DNA of 64,000 nt from Misgurnus anguillicaudatus (GCF_027580225.2 NC_073361.2:24694001-24758000); one strand, 5' to 3'. Shown: positions 53,401 to 56,914, counted from the first letter of the stretch. The notes: generated by a model not told the origin, from the sequence alone. Program-made: numbers and translations.

Positions 53401-56250
53401 GTCCCCAGCAGATCTCCCAGTCAATAGACATCCACCTGACATCCTCCAAATGGATCTTGTCCCGATCTTTCCAATTTCAGCATACCGCATAATTACTATA
53501 CTGGTTAGTCAGATTTTGCCATCACAATTTTGGTGAGACATGGCATGAAAAGAGTGTGTATGTGCGTACGTGCGTGCGTGAGTCAAAAGAGGATTAAATG
53601 AATAATGAACATAATTATCAGTCGTACGTCGGCCACCTTTTCTCCTCAGTGTATTGGATTATTCACTATCTGGGGCATTTCCTTATTCGTGGTCCCACTG
53701 TGAAAGGAATAATGTAGTTAATGATAAAGTCAGAGGATTGTCAGGATTGTATTTTCCTGCTCTTTGGCATGAACTGGTGCTAAAGAGAGGATTAGAGCAA
53801 TGGATTTCCACACCGGGGGAAGAGAACTGGACTCATAAGGCACATAACTGTTAAACTAAGCTGTAAAAAGATGAAAGTGGAATATATATTTATAGCCAGA
53901 CCAGACCTATGGAGATTTGATTTAACATTTTCTTTGTCTGAGGGAATTGTTATAGTTGAATTTATGAATCTGAATGAGACTGTGTTTTCTATTGTGTTGG
54001 TGCTTATTGTTATATTATTGTTTCAGGCGCTGTGGATACATAAAGGCAAAGCAAGACCCAGAGGAAGAGAAAATGCAGTTTCAGCATGGACGAGGTAATG
54101 CATGCGTTATTTAAGTCTGCATAAGAAATCACATTTTATAATTTTTAAAGGTATAGCACACTAAAACTCCAATTTGTCATTTGCTCAATTCGTACCAGAC
54201 CGTATGTCTTTCTTTTGAAACACAAAAAGGAAGATTTTGATAAATTGTACTGGTTGTTTTTTGCAATGCAATTATATTATATGGAGACTGGGGCTTTTAA
54301 ATGTTAAAACATCCAATTCATCACCCTCTTCCAAGTTTTCTGAACTCATATGTTATTATTAACTGAAGAACAGAGATTGTTTTTCACTGGATAAGCTATT
54401 CCTCAGAGCTCAAGGCGCTAACCACTGCATGCACTCACATTAGCGTCTAAATGCCCTCGGTCGCAATATCTAATGCAATTCATCAAACATTTAGAAAAAT
54501 GGTTAGATATTATCTTAACAAATGAATGTGGCATTTCTTTTGGCCAGCGGTATGCACTCGTAGGTGCACGGTTCTGTTTGGATGGATAAAAAAATGCATG
54601 TTTTTCCAGCAAGTGTTCTAGTTATCGGTTAGTGAACGGAGTCTCTGCGGCTCTCTCTGCTTATAAATGATGTCTCTGATCGCTCTAGTTGCCTAATGTG
54701 TGTTTTCTCTAATGACACTTTTCCTGCCTGCCAAAGACAATGTTTAATGGGGTTGAAAATGTGGCACCCCCTCTCTTTAAGGAAAATTGATGGTTCATTC
54801 TAAGCAGCTACTGTAAAGTGACTCTTGGTAGAGCGTTGGTAAAGCATCGCAAAAGTTTCAGAGTTTGTTTACCAGAAAACACAAATGCACTGTAATTCGC
54901 TTTGGATAAAGCATCTGCCAAATGTGTAAATGTTTTTTATTTATTTATTTTTTATCAAATGCATAAATGTACATGTGACCCTGGAAAACAAAAAAGTCAC
55001 GGGTAAATTCACCTGAAAAGCTGAATAAATACATTTTCCATTATTGTATGGTTTGTTAGGATAGGACAATATTTGGCTGAGATTCAACTACTATTTGAAA
55101 ATCTGGAATCTAAGGGTGCAAAAAATCTAAGTATTGAGAAATTTTCCTTTAAAGTTGTCCAAATAAAGTCCTTAGCAACACATAGCCTATTATTAGTGAT
55201 AAATACATTTTTGATATATTTACAAAATAAATAAATTCACAAAATACCTTCAAGGAACATGATCTTTACTAAATATCCTAATGATTTTTGGACAAAAAAT
55301 GTATCATTTTGACCCATACAATGTATTTTTGGCTATTGCTACAAATATACCCATGTCACAAATGTGCCAAATAAGCCAACTGTTTTTCTCACCATTGAAT
55401 TGCAGTTAAACTTCCTGAAACGCGGACATACATTCACCCGCACACGTATGAAGACCCAAACCAGGCGATACGAGATTTTGCCAAAGAGATTGAAGTCAAC
55501 AACATTCGAATTGAGAGAGTTATTGGGGCCGGTAAGTCAAAACCCACAACTTGATTTATTTTTGTGACCTTTTGCTGTTTTAGGAGGAGCATTCCTATGA
55601 TTCAATCATAGTTATACCCTACTTTAACATCACGGCTGTCACTTCATTTTATGGTATCCAGGGCATTTGTTTTATAGATAAGTCCCAACTAATACACAAG
55701 ATGCATTATCGCAATGCTCTCTGTTGTGCCCTCGAACGTCGTCCTTGACTAAAATTGAAGGGCATTGGTTGCCTAATAGGAATGCTCAACAACAAAAGAT
55801 GTTAAACCACTCTCTAAAAAAGCTTATTTAACCTGGCCTTGGGTCAGAAAGGGTAAAACCCAGTTGTTTGGTTAAATTCACCAGGAAAACGTTTATATTT
55901 GACCCACAAATGGATTAAAAACCAGCATTTTGGGTTAATACAACCCAGCATAGGTTAAATTACAACCCAGTGTGTTGGGTACATCCAACGCTGGGTCGAA
56001 AATAACCCAGTGCAATAAAACATGGTATTGTGGGTAAAATCCATGGCTGTTGTTTAACCTCCAGGTGAGTTTGGAGAGGTGTGCAGTGGGCGTCTAAGGC
56101 TGCCCAGTAAAAGGGAGATCCAAGTGGCGATCAAGAGCCTGAAAGCTGGATATTCAGAGCAGCAGAGACGAGACTTTCTGAGTGAGGCCAGTATCATGGG
56201 TCAGTTCGACCATCCCAACATCATTAGACTGGAGGGAGTCGTCACAAGAT
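2330..56250 (+). CDS. epha4-like: Class A Eph receptor tyrosine kinase, 11 exons, 3' part missing
   Basis: Receptor for cell-surface ephrins that signals in axon guidance and tissue boundary formation. The coding exons are 2330-2417, 15648-15712, 17330-17999, 32710-32865, 33807-34160, 36581-36693, 38821-38983, 43524-43632, 54027-54094, 55406-55531 and 56065-56250. Each is bounded by AG and GT, and the phases join into one open frame of 699 codons plus one base. Domains by residue: signal peptide 1-22 or so, ephrin-binding about 30-205, Cys-rich/EGF-like about 206-326, FN3-1 327-444, FN3-2 445-536, transmembrane 549-570, juxtamembrane 571-628, kinase N-lobe from 629. EphA proteins are near 980-1000 residues, so about 300 are missing (rest of kinase, SAM, C-terminal motif). 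I found no further exon down to 64000. The ectodomain is most like EphA4 (EVTLLDS start, [24 protein letters not shown]). The juxtamembrane [11 protein letters not shown] resembles EphA5 and the LKAGY in the N-lobe resembles EphA8. Class A is near certain; the paralogue is not. Confidence 0.93.
4187..4326 (+). repeat. tRNA-derived SINE
   Basis: B box AAGGTTGTAGGTTCAATACC, then CCAGAAATCACACACTAATA, then the 3' tail TTACTTTGGATAAAATTGTA running into a GAATGTAA end. The tail matches the GCTTTGGATAAA...AAATG ends at 54825-54942 and 52262-52378. Confidence 0.7.
4995..5220. repeat. Interspersed repeat with ATACCACGG/CCGTGGTAT ends
   Basis: TTATACCACGGGGCTCTGGA at the left and GTAACCGTGGTATAAGCGG at the right form inverted ends. 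The internal sequence (TTCTGATTGGCTGAGAAATG) resembles a repeat I associate with cyprinid genomes. No second copy lies in this window, so family membership is from memory. Confidence 0.45.
5840..6598. mobile_element. TIR element C, 5'-truncated copy
   Basis: Shares long blocks with 40498-41356, including TGTGCATTCATCTTT, GTTTGTTGATCA, GAAGTACAAAGTAGATGAGG and the terminal GTTTTGGAACCAAACTCTTC. About 240 bp of the left end is missing compared with the full copy. Non-coding, so non-autonomous. Confidence 0.75.
6635..6852. mobile_element. AACCCAGC-type foldback element, copy 1
   Basis: Inverted ends: AAAAAACTGGGTTATTTTCA with GCCCAGCACTGGGTCAAAAAG at the left, and CTTTTTGACCCAATGCTGGG with CTGAAAATAACCCAG at the right. 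The internal sequence is made of repeated AACCCAGC/GCTGGGTT words. Two diverged relatives lie at about 55813-56010 and 62846-63003. Confidence 0.75.
8213..8875. mobile_element. Large foldback (palindromic) element D, copy 1
   Basis: A near-perfect long inverted repeat. The left arm runs from TAAAGCGACGCTCCACTTTT through CTGTAGTTACATCGTG; the right arm returns through ACGATGTAACTACAGAAGAG to AAAGTGGAGTGTCCCTTA. Shared arm words include TTTTAGCATAGCTTAGCACA and its complement. The loop is about 8470-8650. Length about 660 bp. A second copy lies at 29163-29660. Confidence 0.8.
10043..11330. mobile_element. hAT-type non-autonomous element with an 8-bp duplication
   Basis: The ends are CAGTGTTGAGGGTAACGCAT and, on the other side, AAAGTAACCTTCCCCATCACTG, an imperfect inverted pair. 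CTAATATG flanks both ends exactly (10035-10042 and 11331-11338). CAG...CTG ends plus an 8-bp duplication are the hAT signature. The body is rich in AAAGTAAC/GTTACTTT words. It carries a further insertion of about 750 bp (10083-10837). There is no transposase. Confidence 0.85.
10083..10837 (+). mobile_element. Repeat inserted in the hAT-type element; contains a short ORF
   Basis: Sequence unlike the flanking AAAGTAAC repeat, with higher GC and CpG. It starts at AAGGGGGGGTTTAATGGTAT and ends near ATACTACCCCATAG. It looks like a separate interspersed repeat; the boundaries are approximate and no duplication is clear. Inside is an ATG at 10434 in good context (ACAATGA) with 49 codons (start [12 protein letters not shown], end VMTSYTW). 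It then meets TG|GTAAGT, an ideal splice donor that overlaps the stop. It may be the first exon of a transposon or captured gene; I do not recognise the protein. Confidence 0.45.
11662..12073 (+). repeat. Dispersed repeat B, copy 1
   Basis: From AAAGGAGACATATCATGAAA to about GTGCCCTTTAA. It is repeated in reverse complement at 48395-48740. Shared words: CATGTTTAAGTGCTA, GGTATTATCCCCTT/AAGGGGATAATACC, GCACTGCCATTTAGTG, TTTGCATTTAAAAGGACACA. The TTAAAGG...CCTTTAA ends suggest a DNA element. Confidence 0.7.
13053..13165. repeat. Fragment of a CTGCTGAAAAA-type hairpin repeat
   Basis: CCTGCTAAAAAGACCAGCTT, then AGCCCGAATTTTCATG and ACATTTTAGCAGACCAG at the right. Related to the better preserved hairpin at 61886-62089. 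Confidence 0.45.
14378..15284. mobile_element. hAT element (non-autonomous) with perfect 8-bp target duplication
   Basis: The element is 14386-15276. Ends are CAGGGGTTCTCAAAGTTTAC and, at the right, GGACTTTGAGAACCCCTG, an inverted repeat of at least 15 bp of the type seen in Charlie-like hAT transposons. AGATATAC flanks both sides exactly (14378-14385 and 15277-15284). The 891-bp interior has no transposase frame. Confidence 0.93.
15648..15712 (+). CDS. epha4-like: Eph receptor exon 2: start of ephrin-binding domain
   Basis: A 65-nt exon, the standard size for exon 2 of Eph genes. It is preceded by a pyrimidine-rich TTTATTTTACAG acceptor and followed by GGG|GTGAGT. The first codon is split with exon 1 (G|TT, Val30). 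It encodes [20 protein letters not shown] followed by EG, the first strand of the ephrin-binding domain. VTLLDS is the EphA4 form; other EphAs usually have VNLLD or VLLLD. Confidence 0.93.
16162..16398. mobile_element. GGCTGTCA...TGACAGCC element E, copy 1
   Basis: Left ATGGCTGTCACAAGATTAAT plus CGCGATTAATCGCATACAAA; right CACGATTAATCTTTTGACAG then CCCT. The inverted ends contain the GATTAATCGCGATTAATCGC motif, also present in the copy at 58009-58355. A (TAA)n stretch lies at about 16279-16309. Confidence 0.75.
16435..16550 (-). repeat. tRNA-derived SINE remnant
   Basis: On the minus strand: GGGTAGTGGTTAAAGATCTA (A-box region) and AAAGGTTGTAGGTGCAAAAC (decayed B box). Truncated. Confidence 0.5.
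17330..17999 (+). CDS. epha4-like: Eph receptor exon 3: ephrin-binding domain and first Cys-rich part
   Basis: Residues 52-274. It starts in phase 0 with [11 protein letters not shown] and carries the family hallmarks [52 protein letters not shown] and [19 protein letters not shown]. These make up nearly all of the ephrin-binding beta-sandwich, and the disulphide cysteines are kept. The second half ([31 protein letters not shown]) enters the Cys-rich/EGF-like region. The exon is 670 nt, against about 664 in the family. The donor is CAAC|GTAAGC. The best overall match from memory is EphA4, for example [18 protein letters not shown]. Confidence 0.96.
18785..20473. repeat. 1.7-kb polypyrimidine minisatellite (TTTC/TCTG/TTCC based)
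   Basis: Almost pure pyrimidine on the + strand. It carries (TTCC)n, (TCTG)n, (TTTC)n (longest near 19360-19410 and 20416-20472) and (TTCTG)n near 20385. Longer motifs recur: an ATTATTTTGTCCTTTCTGTT type block about ten times (for example 18987, 19094, 19204, 19444, 19591, 19795, 20014, 20129, 20258, 20336), and a TTTTTCAATCTTGCACAATT type block about five times (18930, 19288, 19541, 19713, 19920). Block spacing is irregular, 80-360 bp. The long Phe/Leu/Ser-rich frames here are by-products of missing purines. Confidence 0.95.
21690..22255. mobile_element. Possible decayed transposon with GGGAAACCCT ends
   Basis: Left GCTGGGAAACCCTACCGCCT; right CCAACCCTACCACCTTAACT ... TGCTGGAAACCCTG. Both ends carry CCCTACC(G/A)CCTTAA, and the right end reads as CAGGGTTTCC on the other strand. 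The interior is AT-rich and non-coding. Orientation and ends are not clean. Confidence 0.4.
23829..24106. mobile_element. Foldback MITE with GGTGAACTATCCCTTTA end
   Basis: The left arm AGACAGTTCAGCCAAAGTTT, TGTCATTATTCACTCTC and the right arm GAGTAAATGATGACAAAATT, GGGTGAACTATCCCTTTA are inverted copies. The centre has GGAGCACCTATTATGGTGCTCC, a perfect dyad. It matches a foldback I know to be abundant in zebrafish and carp. Confidence 0.75.
25972..26209. mobile_element. MITE with GGCCGGTTTCC...GGAAACCACCCC ends
   Basis: GGCCGGTTTCCAGGACAGGG then ATTAGACTAGTCCTAGACTA at the left; GGTCTAGTCCTGGTTTAAGC then CTGTCTGGGAAACCACCCC at the right, forming an inverted pair. About 238 bp, non-coding. Confidence 0.75.
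27618..28477. mobile_element. TAAAGGAAAACA-ended element F, copy 1, carrying an insertion
   Basis: Ends TAAAGGAAAACATAACTG and CGTGGTGTTTTCCTTTA. The outer sequence (ACTATGTTCTTACC, TTCAATGCGTGCACTT, CCCATTCATTCCTTAGGATC, CACCAAACACTTC, AGTATGGTGGC) is shared with 36972-37407. Between GGATGAATT and CACCAAACAC, copy 1 has about 455 extra bases that copy 2 lacks. Confidence 0.8.
27769..28223. mobile_element. Inner GGCTGCGTCCGAAAACTC element
   Basis: Ends GGCTGCGTCCGAAAACTCTG and TTGAGTTTTCGGACGCAGC are an inverted repeat of about 17 bp. The copy at 36972-37407 lacks it and reads straight across the site (ATGAATTTAGAAGTCACC). The duplication is short, perhaps 2-4 bp (TAAA/AAGA), so the superfamily is open. 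Confidence 0.8.
29163..29660. mobile_element. Large foldback element D, copy 2
   Basis: From TAAAGCAACACTCATTTTCC to CTAGGGGAGCTGGAAAATG. Same arms as 8213-8875 (AGCTCCCCTAGAGTGAAACA, CTTCTGTAGTTACATTGTG, ACGATGTAACTACAGAAG). It is shorter because of deletions in the arms and loop. Confidence 0.8.
31827..32085. mobile_element. Hairpin MITE G (GCCATTCTTCCC ends), copy 1
   Basis: GCCATTCTTCCCAGACGCGT and TCCGGGAAGAATGGCACCTA form inverted ends. The arms also pair through GGAAGTCGTATTTGT and ACAAATACGACTTCC. Copy 2 at 39045-39316 shares arms and loop (AAGACATACAATCGTAG in reverse). Confidence 0.75.
32710..32865 (+). CDS. epha4-like: Eph receptor exon 4: EGF-like region
   Basis: Residues 275-326. 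The length of 156 nt is the usual size for this Eph exon. The acceptor is TTTTCACTAG and the donor ACAA|GTAAGC. It encodes (P)[15 protein letters not shown], then [21 protein letters not shown], then [14 protein letters not shown]. The six cysteines of the EGF-like module are present. KCPPHSYS and SMPCTR are the EphA4-type wording. The codon shared with exon 3 reads CCA, so the usual QAC becomes QPC. Confidence 0.95.
32866..33806 (+). other. Intron 4 (0.94 kb), mostly one transposon
   Basis: GT at 32866 and AG at 33806. The element at 32931-33724 fills about 84 percent of the intron, leaving about 65 and 82 bases of other sequence at the ends. Confidence 0.8.
32931..33724. mobile_element. GTTCACACCAG-ended element H, copy 1
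   Basis: Ends TGGGTTCACACCAGCCGCGT and CCATGGCTGGTGTGAACGCA are inverted. Inside are CTCCTGATTGGTTAACGCGG, CGCCAAAGTTC and CATTGACTTAACAT, which are shared with copies at 50108-50846 and 52420-53266. CpG-rich, non-coding. The family resembles Harbinger-like MITEs from memory; the class is not proven. Confidence 0.8.
33807..34160 (+). CDS. epha4-like: Eph receptor exon 5: first fibronectin III domain
   Basis: Residues 327-444, from RPPSAPGNP to [12 protein letters not shown]3 signs are visible: [19 protein letters not shown], the paired cysteines RKC and [31 protein letters not shown]-glycosylation sequons occur at NET, NYT and NVT. The exon is 354 nt against about 336 in the family. The extra six codons fall in the [12 protein letters not shown] loop between the C and C' strands. 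The donor CAG|GTGAGA leaves phase 1. Confidence 0.95.
34161..36580 (+). other. Intron 5 (2.4 kb)
   Basis: Holds one TIR element (35051-35855) and a weak SINE-like stretch (about 35876-35972). 34161-35050 shows nothing I recognise. 35980-36580 is richer in GC near 36225-36370 but has no exon. Confidence 0.6.
35051..35855. mobile_element. GGGTGATTCTCnCGAAA-ended DNA element
   Basis: Left GGGTGATTCTCACGAAACCC; right CTAATTTCGCGAGAATCACCC. The inverted ends match over about 17 bp with one difference. The 805-bp AT-rich interior repeats GGTAATGA/TCATTACC words and has no transposase. Confidence 0.8.
36581..36693 (+). CDS. epha4-like: Eph receptor exon 6: start of second fibronectin III domain
   Basis: Residues 445-482: [20 protein letters not shown] followed by [18 protein letters not shown]. 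The strong acceptor is TTTCTCTTTTTTAG and the donor [17 protein letters not shown] is the Eph signature YE(I/V)KYYEK with Thr for Lys. The exon is 113 nt, against about 125 in most Eph genes. The missing 12 nt remove the usual NQAAPS linker, so FN3-1 runs straight into FN3-2. Confidence 0.93.
36972..37407. mobile_element. TAAAGGAAAACA-ended element F, copy 2 (no inner insertion)
   Basis: Shares most of its length with 27618-28477 and ends in ACGGTGGTGTTTTCCTTTA. It gives the empty-site sequence for the inner element of copy 1. Confidence 0.75.
37411..37768. mobile_element. GTTCACACCAG-ended element H, copy 2 (short)
   Basis: CTGCGTTCACACCAACCGAG with GTAGAGGCGTCAAGCG at the left; CTCAAACGCAGCTGGTGTGA then ACACACGG at the right. 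A 358-bp deletion derivative that keeps AAGTCAATG and GGAGTCGCAGAAGCCCCTCC, the latter matching the reverse of the copy at 52420-53266. Confidence 0.75.
38821..38983 (+). CDS. epha4-like: Eph receptor exon 7: rest of second fibronectin III domain
   Basis: Residues 483-536. The 163-nt length is canonical. It reads [19 protein letters not shown], then [17 protein letters not shown], then [18 protein letters not shown]. LKPGTxYVFxxRARTxxGYG is diagnostic of Eph FN3-2. An NYT sequon is present. The acceptor CTGCATCAG has other AGs close by (AACCAG, GACCAG), so use of a nearby acceptor could drop a few residues at the start. The donor is GAAG|GTGAGG. Confidence 0.94.
39045..39316. mobile_element. 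Hairpin MITE G, copy 2
   Basis: GGGTGACCATACGTGCCATT with CTTCCCGGAAGCGTCC at the left; GGACGCGTCCAGGAAGAATG with GCATGTATGG at the right. Arms pair through AGGATTTC and GAAATCCT. It starts about 60 bases after exon 7. Confidence 0.75.
39350..39475 (+). repeat. tRNA-derived SINE
   Basis: AAGTTATGGGTTTGATTCCC (B box), then AAAAAACACAAATACTTATA, then TCGCTTTGCATAAATGCCAT and an AAATACATAAAT end. Same family as 4187-4326. Confidence 0.65.
40498..41356. mobile_element. TIR element C, full-length copy
   Basis: Ends GAAGAGTTTGGTTCCAAAAC and TTTTGGAACCAAACTCTTC are perfect inverted repeats of about 19 bp. AAAT lies on both sides (40494-40497 and 41357-41360), a possible 4-bp duplication. 859 bp, non-coding. 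The truncated copy is at 5840-6598. Confidence 0.85.
41833..42770. repeat. CATG/TTAGC minisatellite, main block
   Basis: Tandem degenerate units of about 10-11 and 21 bp: ATCATGTTAGC alternating with TTCATGCTAA. CATG recurs every 10-12 bases for over 900 bp. A longer order exists: the block starting CATGCTAGCTTTGTTTTAAA occurs near 42018 and again near 42451, about 433 bp apart. Confidence 0.92.
42771..42981. other. Non-repeat island inside the minisatellite
   Basis: About 210 bases without CATG/TTAGC units split the array. A 73-codon open frame covers most of it (42750-42971), but its start lies in repeat sequence and it has no known domain. Origin unknown. Confidence 0.5.
42982..43140. repeat. 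CATG/TTAGC minisatellite, second block
   Basis: Starts with AACATCATGGTAACTTCATG and contains GCTTCAAAGAATCATGGTA. Both also occur in the main block near 42249 and 42361, offset by about 734 bp, so this is a duplicate of an internal stretch. Confidence 0.85.
43524..43632 (+). CDS. epha4-like: Eph receptor exon 8: transmembrane helix
   Basis: Residues 537-572. It reads [12 protein letters not shown], then a 22-residue hydrophobic run [20 protein letters not shown] plus VV, then the stop-transfer SGR that continues as RCGY in exon 9. AxxxG/GG small-residue packing is present, as in other Eph helices. Acceptor is TATCTCTTAG, donor CG|GTAAGA, length 109 nt. The last codon is split CG|G. Confidence 0.93.
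44758..45236. repeat. Probable interspersed repeat next to the Tc1 insertion
   Basis: Starts TTAAAGGCACACCATGAAAC; 46250-46405 ends CATCACAGGGGGACTTTAA, which in reverse begins TTAAAGTCCCCCTGTGATGA. The two might be halves of one element split by the Tc1, but the end match is weak. CCACTAGGGGG and CTAGCGCCCCTAGAGGCC form a local dyad. Confidence 0.35.
45242..46240 (+). mobile_element. Tc1/mariner transposon, decayed and internally deleted
   Basis: About 31-bp terminal inverted repeats: TATACACTCACCTTAAGGAT at the left (45242-45272) and AATCCTTTAGGTGAGTGTAT at the right (46210-46240), with TA at both outer edges as expected for this superfamily. It holds a broken transposase. The right repeat joins the coding frame directly, so the transposase 3' end and 3' UTR are gone. 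Confidence 0.92.
45329..46249 (+). pseudogene. Tc1-like transposase pseudogene
   Basis: Cut-and-paste transposase that once bound the inverted repeats. The N-terminal part carries the helix-turn-helix ([17 protein letters not shown]). The catalytic DDE motifs are visible as [16 protein letters not shown] and [10 protein letters not shown]. One frame runs throughout but is broken by TAA at 45515 and TGA at 45530. About eight residues seem lost between STTNR and AHQNW compared with related fish transposases, and [11 protein letters not shown] is shortened around the first Asp. After EHLW the frame reads into the right inverted repeat and stops at 46247-46249, so roughly 65 C-terminal residues are missing. 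It cannot encode an active enzyme. Comparisons to relatives are from memory. Confidence 0.92.
47449..47657. mobile_element. hAT-type MITE with perfect 8-bp duplication
   Basis: The element is 47457-47649. Ends CAGGGCTCCCCAAATCCTAC and CAAGACTCGGGAACCCTGG. CTCTAGGG flanks both sides (47449-47456 and 47650-47657). It is internally a palindrome: CCTGGAGGGCCGG at the left against CCGGCCCTCCAGG at the right, and TTGATTAGCTTGATCAGGTG near the centre. 193 bp. Confidence 0.9.
48395..48740 (-). repeat. Dispersed repeat B, copy 2
   Basis: Reverse complement of 11662-12073 over most of its length, ending GATTTTCATGATGTCTCCTT then TAA. Shared words include GTGTGTCCTTTTAAATGCAA and GGTATTATCCCCTTCTGACA. 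Confidence 0.7.
49985..51030 (+). repeat. Repeat I, copy 1, split by element H copy 3
   Basis: Left part 49985-50107 (CTGGACCACAAAACCGGCCA, AGCTGAATAAATCTGCTTTC) and right part 50847-51030 (GACAATATTTTGTCGAGATA, CTAAAGTTGTCCAAGTCTGT). Joined, they follow the order of the copy at 54968-55356, which has no insertion. Confidence 0.8.
50108..50846. mobile_element. GTTCACACCAG-ended element H, copy 3, left end lost
   Basis: Shares AGACGCTTGAACATTTTGAG and CGCGTGAAATTCTAG-like sequence with copy 4, and CTCCTGATTGGTTAACGCGG with copy 1. The right end is TTCCGCATCTGGTGTGAACG. The left GTTCACACCAG end is missing. The 79-codon frame at 50553-50792 is inside this element and is not a gene. Confidence 0.75.
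52262..52378 (+). repeat. tRNA-derived SINE
   Basis: AAAAGTTATGGTCCGATACC then CAGGGAACCCACATACTGAT, then TTGAATGCCTTGTAAATC and an AAATGTAAATG end. Confidence 0.65.
52420..53266. mobile_element. GTTCACACCAG-ended element H, copy 4, carrying an insertion
   Basis: Ends TGGTGCGTTCACACCAGACG and CCGTGTCTGGTGTGAACCCT are inverted. The outer parts match copies 2 and 3. An inner element occupies 52588-53062. Confidence 0.85.
52588..53062. mobile_element. Inner CTGGATTTCCACC element with 8-bp duplication
   Basis: Ends ACTGGATTTCCACCGACTGC and GCAGTTGGTGGAAATCCAGC are inverted. Copies of element H without it read GCTTCTGCGACTCCGCTCGC. Here ACTCTGCT (52580-52587) and ACTCCGCT (53063-53070) flank the insert, an 8-bp duplication with one difference. 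This favours hAT. CpG-rich, no transposase. Confidence 0.8.
54027..54094 (+). CDS. epha4-like: Eph receptor exon 9: intracellular juxtamembrane start
   Basis: Residues 573-595: (R)[18 protein letters not shown] then QHGR. 68 nt, acceptor TTGTTTCAG, donor CGAG|GTAATG. [16 protein letters not shown] is almost the EphA5 form and also resembles EphA8 (HCGYSKAFQDSDEEKM). EphA4 normally has RRRSKYSKAKQEADEEK, so this exon argues against a plain EphA4 identity. Confidence 0.92.
54825..54942 (+). repeat. tRNA-derived SINE
   Basis: TCTTGGTAGAGCGTTGGTAA (A box TRGYNNARNGG-like), a decayed B box (CAGAGTTTGTTTACC), then TAATTCGCTTTGGATAAAGC and ATCTGCCAAATGTGTAAATG. The best preserved SINE in the window. 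Confidence 0.75.
54968..55356 (+). repeat. Repeat I, copy 2 (uninterrupted)
   Basis: CATGTGACCCTGGAAAACAA to CAAATATACCCATGTC. Includes GTTAGGATAGGACAATATTT and TTTGACCCATACAATGTATT. A repeat I recall as common in cyprinids; class not determined. Confidence 0.75.
55406..55531 (+). CDS. epha4-like: Eph receptor exon 10: juxtamembrane tyrosines and start of kinase
   Basis: Residues 596-637. The 126-nt length is canonical. It encodes [18 protein letters not shown], then [15 protein letters not shown], then [10 protein letters not shown]604 and Y610 are the two conserved juxtamembrane tyrosines whose phosphorylation releases the kinase. The first motif reads YIHP where the family has YIDP or [14 protein letters not shown] is kinase strand beta-1 leading into the glycine loop. 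Acceptor is TTGAATTGCAG, donor GCCG|GTAAGT. Confidence 0.95.
55532..56064 (+). other. Intron 10 (0.53 kb)
   Basis: Holds an AACCCAGC-type foldback (55813-56010), ending about 50 bases before exon 11. 55532-55810 shows nothing recognisable. Confidence 0.6.
55813..56010. mobile_element. AACCCAGC-type foldback element, copy 2
   Basis: Contains GTTTATATTTGACCCACAAA, GGGTTAATACAACCCAGCAT and CGCTGGGTCGAAAATAACCC, parallel to 6635-6852 (TGTTTATATTTGACCCAACA, GGCTGAAAATAACCCAG). Confidence 0.7.
56065..56250 (+). CDS. epha4-like: Eph receptor exon 11: kinase N-lobe (last exon in the window)
   Basis: Residues 638-699. The 186-nt length is canonical. [11 protein letters not shown] completes the glycine-rich loop. 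[10 protein letters not shown] carries the ATP-binding lysine K661. [20 protein letters not shown] has the alpha-C glutamate E678, and RLEGVVTR follows. The visible catalytic N-lobe residues are intact, so nothing here suggests a pseudokinase. Donor AGAT|GTGAGT leaves one base for the next exon. The next exon (about 62 nt in the family, PVMIVTEYMENGSL type) was not found downstream. Confidence 0.96.
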
Positions 56251-56605
56251 GTGAGTACTTGCCTTAAATCACAAAAAAAACCTCGCTGTTTTATATCGTC
56301 GTAGGAACCTAACACGTGATGTTTGACTTTCATTGTTCTTAAATTACAGTAAAGTAATCCCTTGATAGGCAATTATTTAGTTTCTTTATAATTCATGGGG
56401 GCCACATTGTAGTTGCTTGGGTGAGTTTTACTCTCTTTGTGGGAAACTTTTAGCTCAATTTTGTCATATTTGTTTGTACGTTTAAAAAAGTATATTGAAA
56501 AGAAAAACATGGTCTTCTGTGTTTTTTTTTCATATAGATACTCGATCTTGCATGCTTAACTTCAGCAAATGCAAAATAGCAGATTGTGAATATACTTATG
56601 AATAT

Positions 56606-56862
56606 ATTTAAAGAGCACCTATTTCATTGCTAAAAAAACGTTATTTTGTGTGTTTGGTATAATACAATGTGTTCACATGGTTTATGGTTCAAAATACACA
56701 TTATTTTCCACATACTGTACATTTTTGTAGCTTCAGATTTCACTCTCTTCCTGAAATGCACGTATTTGAAAAGCTCTGTGTCCCTGATTGGCCAGCTAAT
56801 CTGTACGTTATGATTGGCCTGAATACCTCTGACGTCAGCCGGAAATGTGACGCACCTTACCA
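56606..56862 (-). repeat. Dispersed repeat A, copy 2
   Basis: TAAAGAGCACCTATTTCATT to GTCAGCCGGAAATGTGACGC, the reverse complement of 386-636. Confidence 0.7.
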
Positions 56863-56914
56863 TGTTTAAAAGATTCGGTCGCAATGCTAACAGGAGTGCA
56901 ATGCTAACTTATAC

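Larger units (their letters stand above)
43633..54026 (+). other. Intron 8 (10.4 kb)
   Basis: Holds a Tc1 element (45242-46240), a hAT MITE (47449-47657), dispersed repeat B copy 2 (48395-48740), repeat I copy 1 (49985-51030) split by element H copy 3, a SINE (52262-52378) and element H copy 4 (52420-53266) with an inner element. 43640-44750, 46410-47440, 48745-49980 and 53270-54026 show nothing I recognise. 51290-51960 is GC-rich, non-repetitive and a candidate conserved non-coding region. Confidence 0.6.
54095..55405 (+). other. Intron 9 (1.3 kb)
   Basis: Holds a SINE (54825-54942) and repeat I copy 2 (54968-55356). 54095-54820 has no recognised feature apart from a diverged TTTTAAAGGTATAGCACAC...CTTTTAA stretch (54148-54300) that may be an old foldback. 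Confidence 0.6.
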
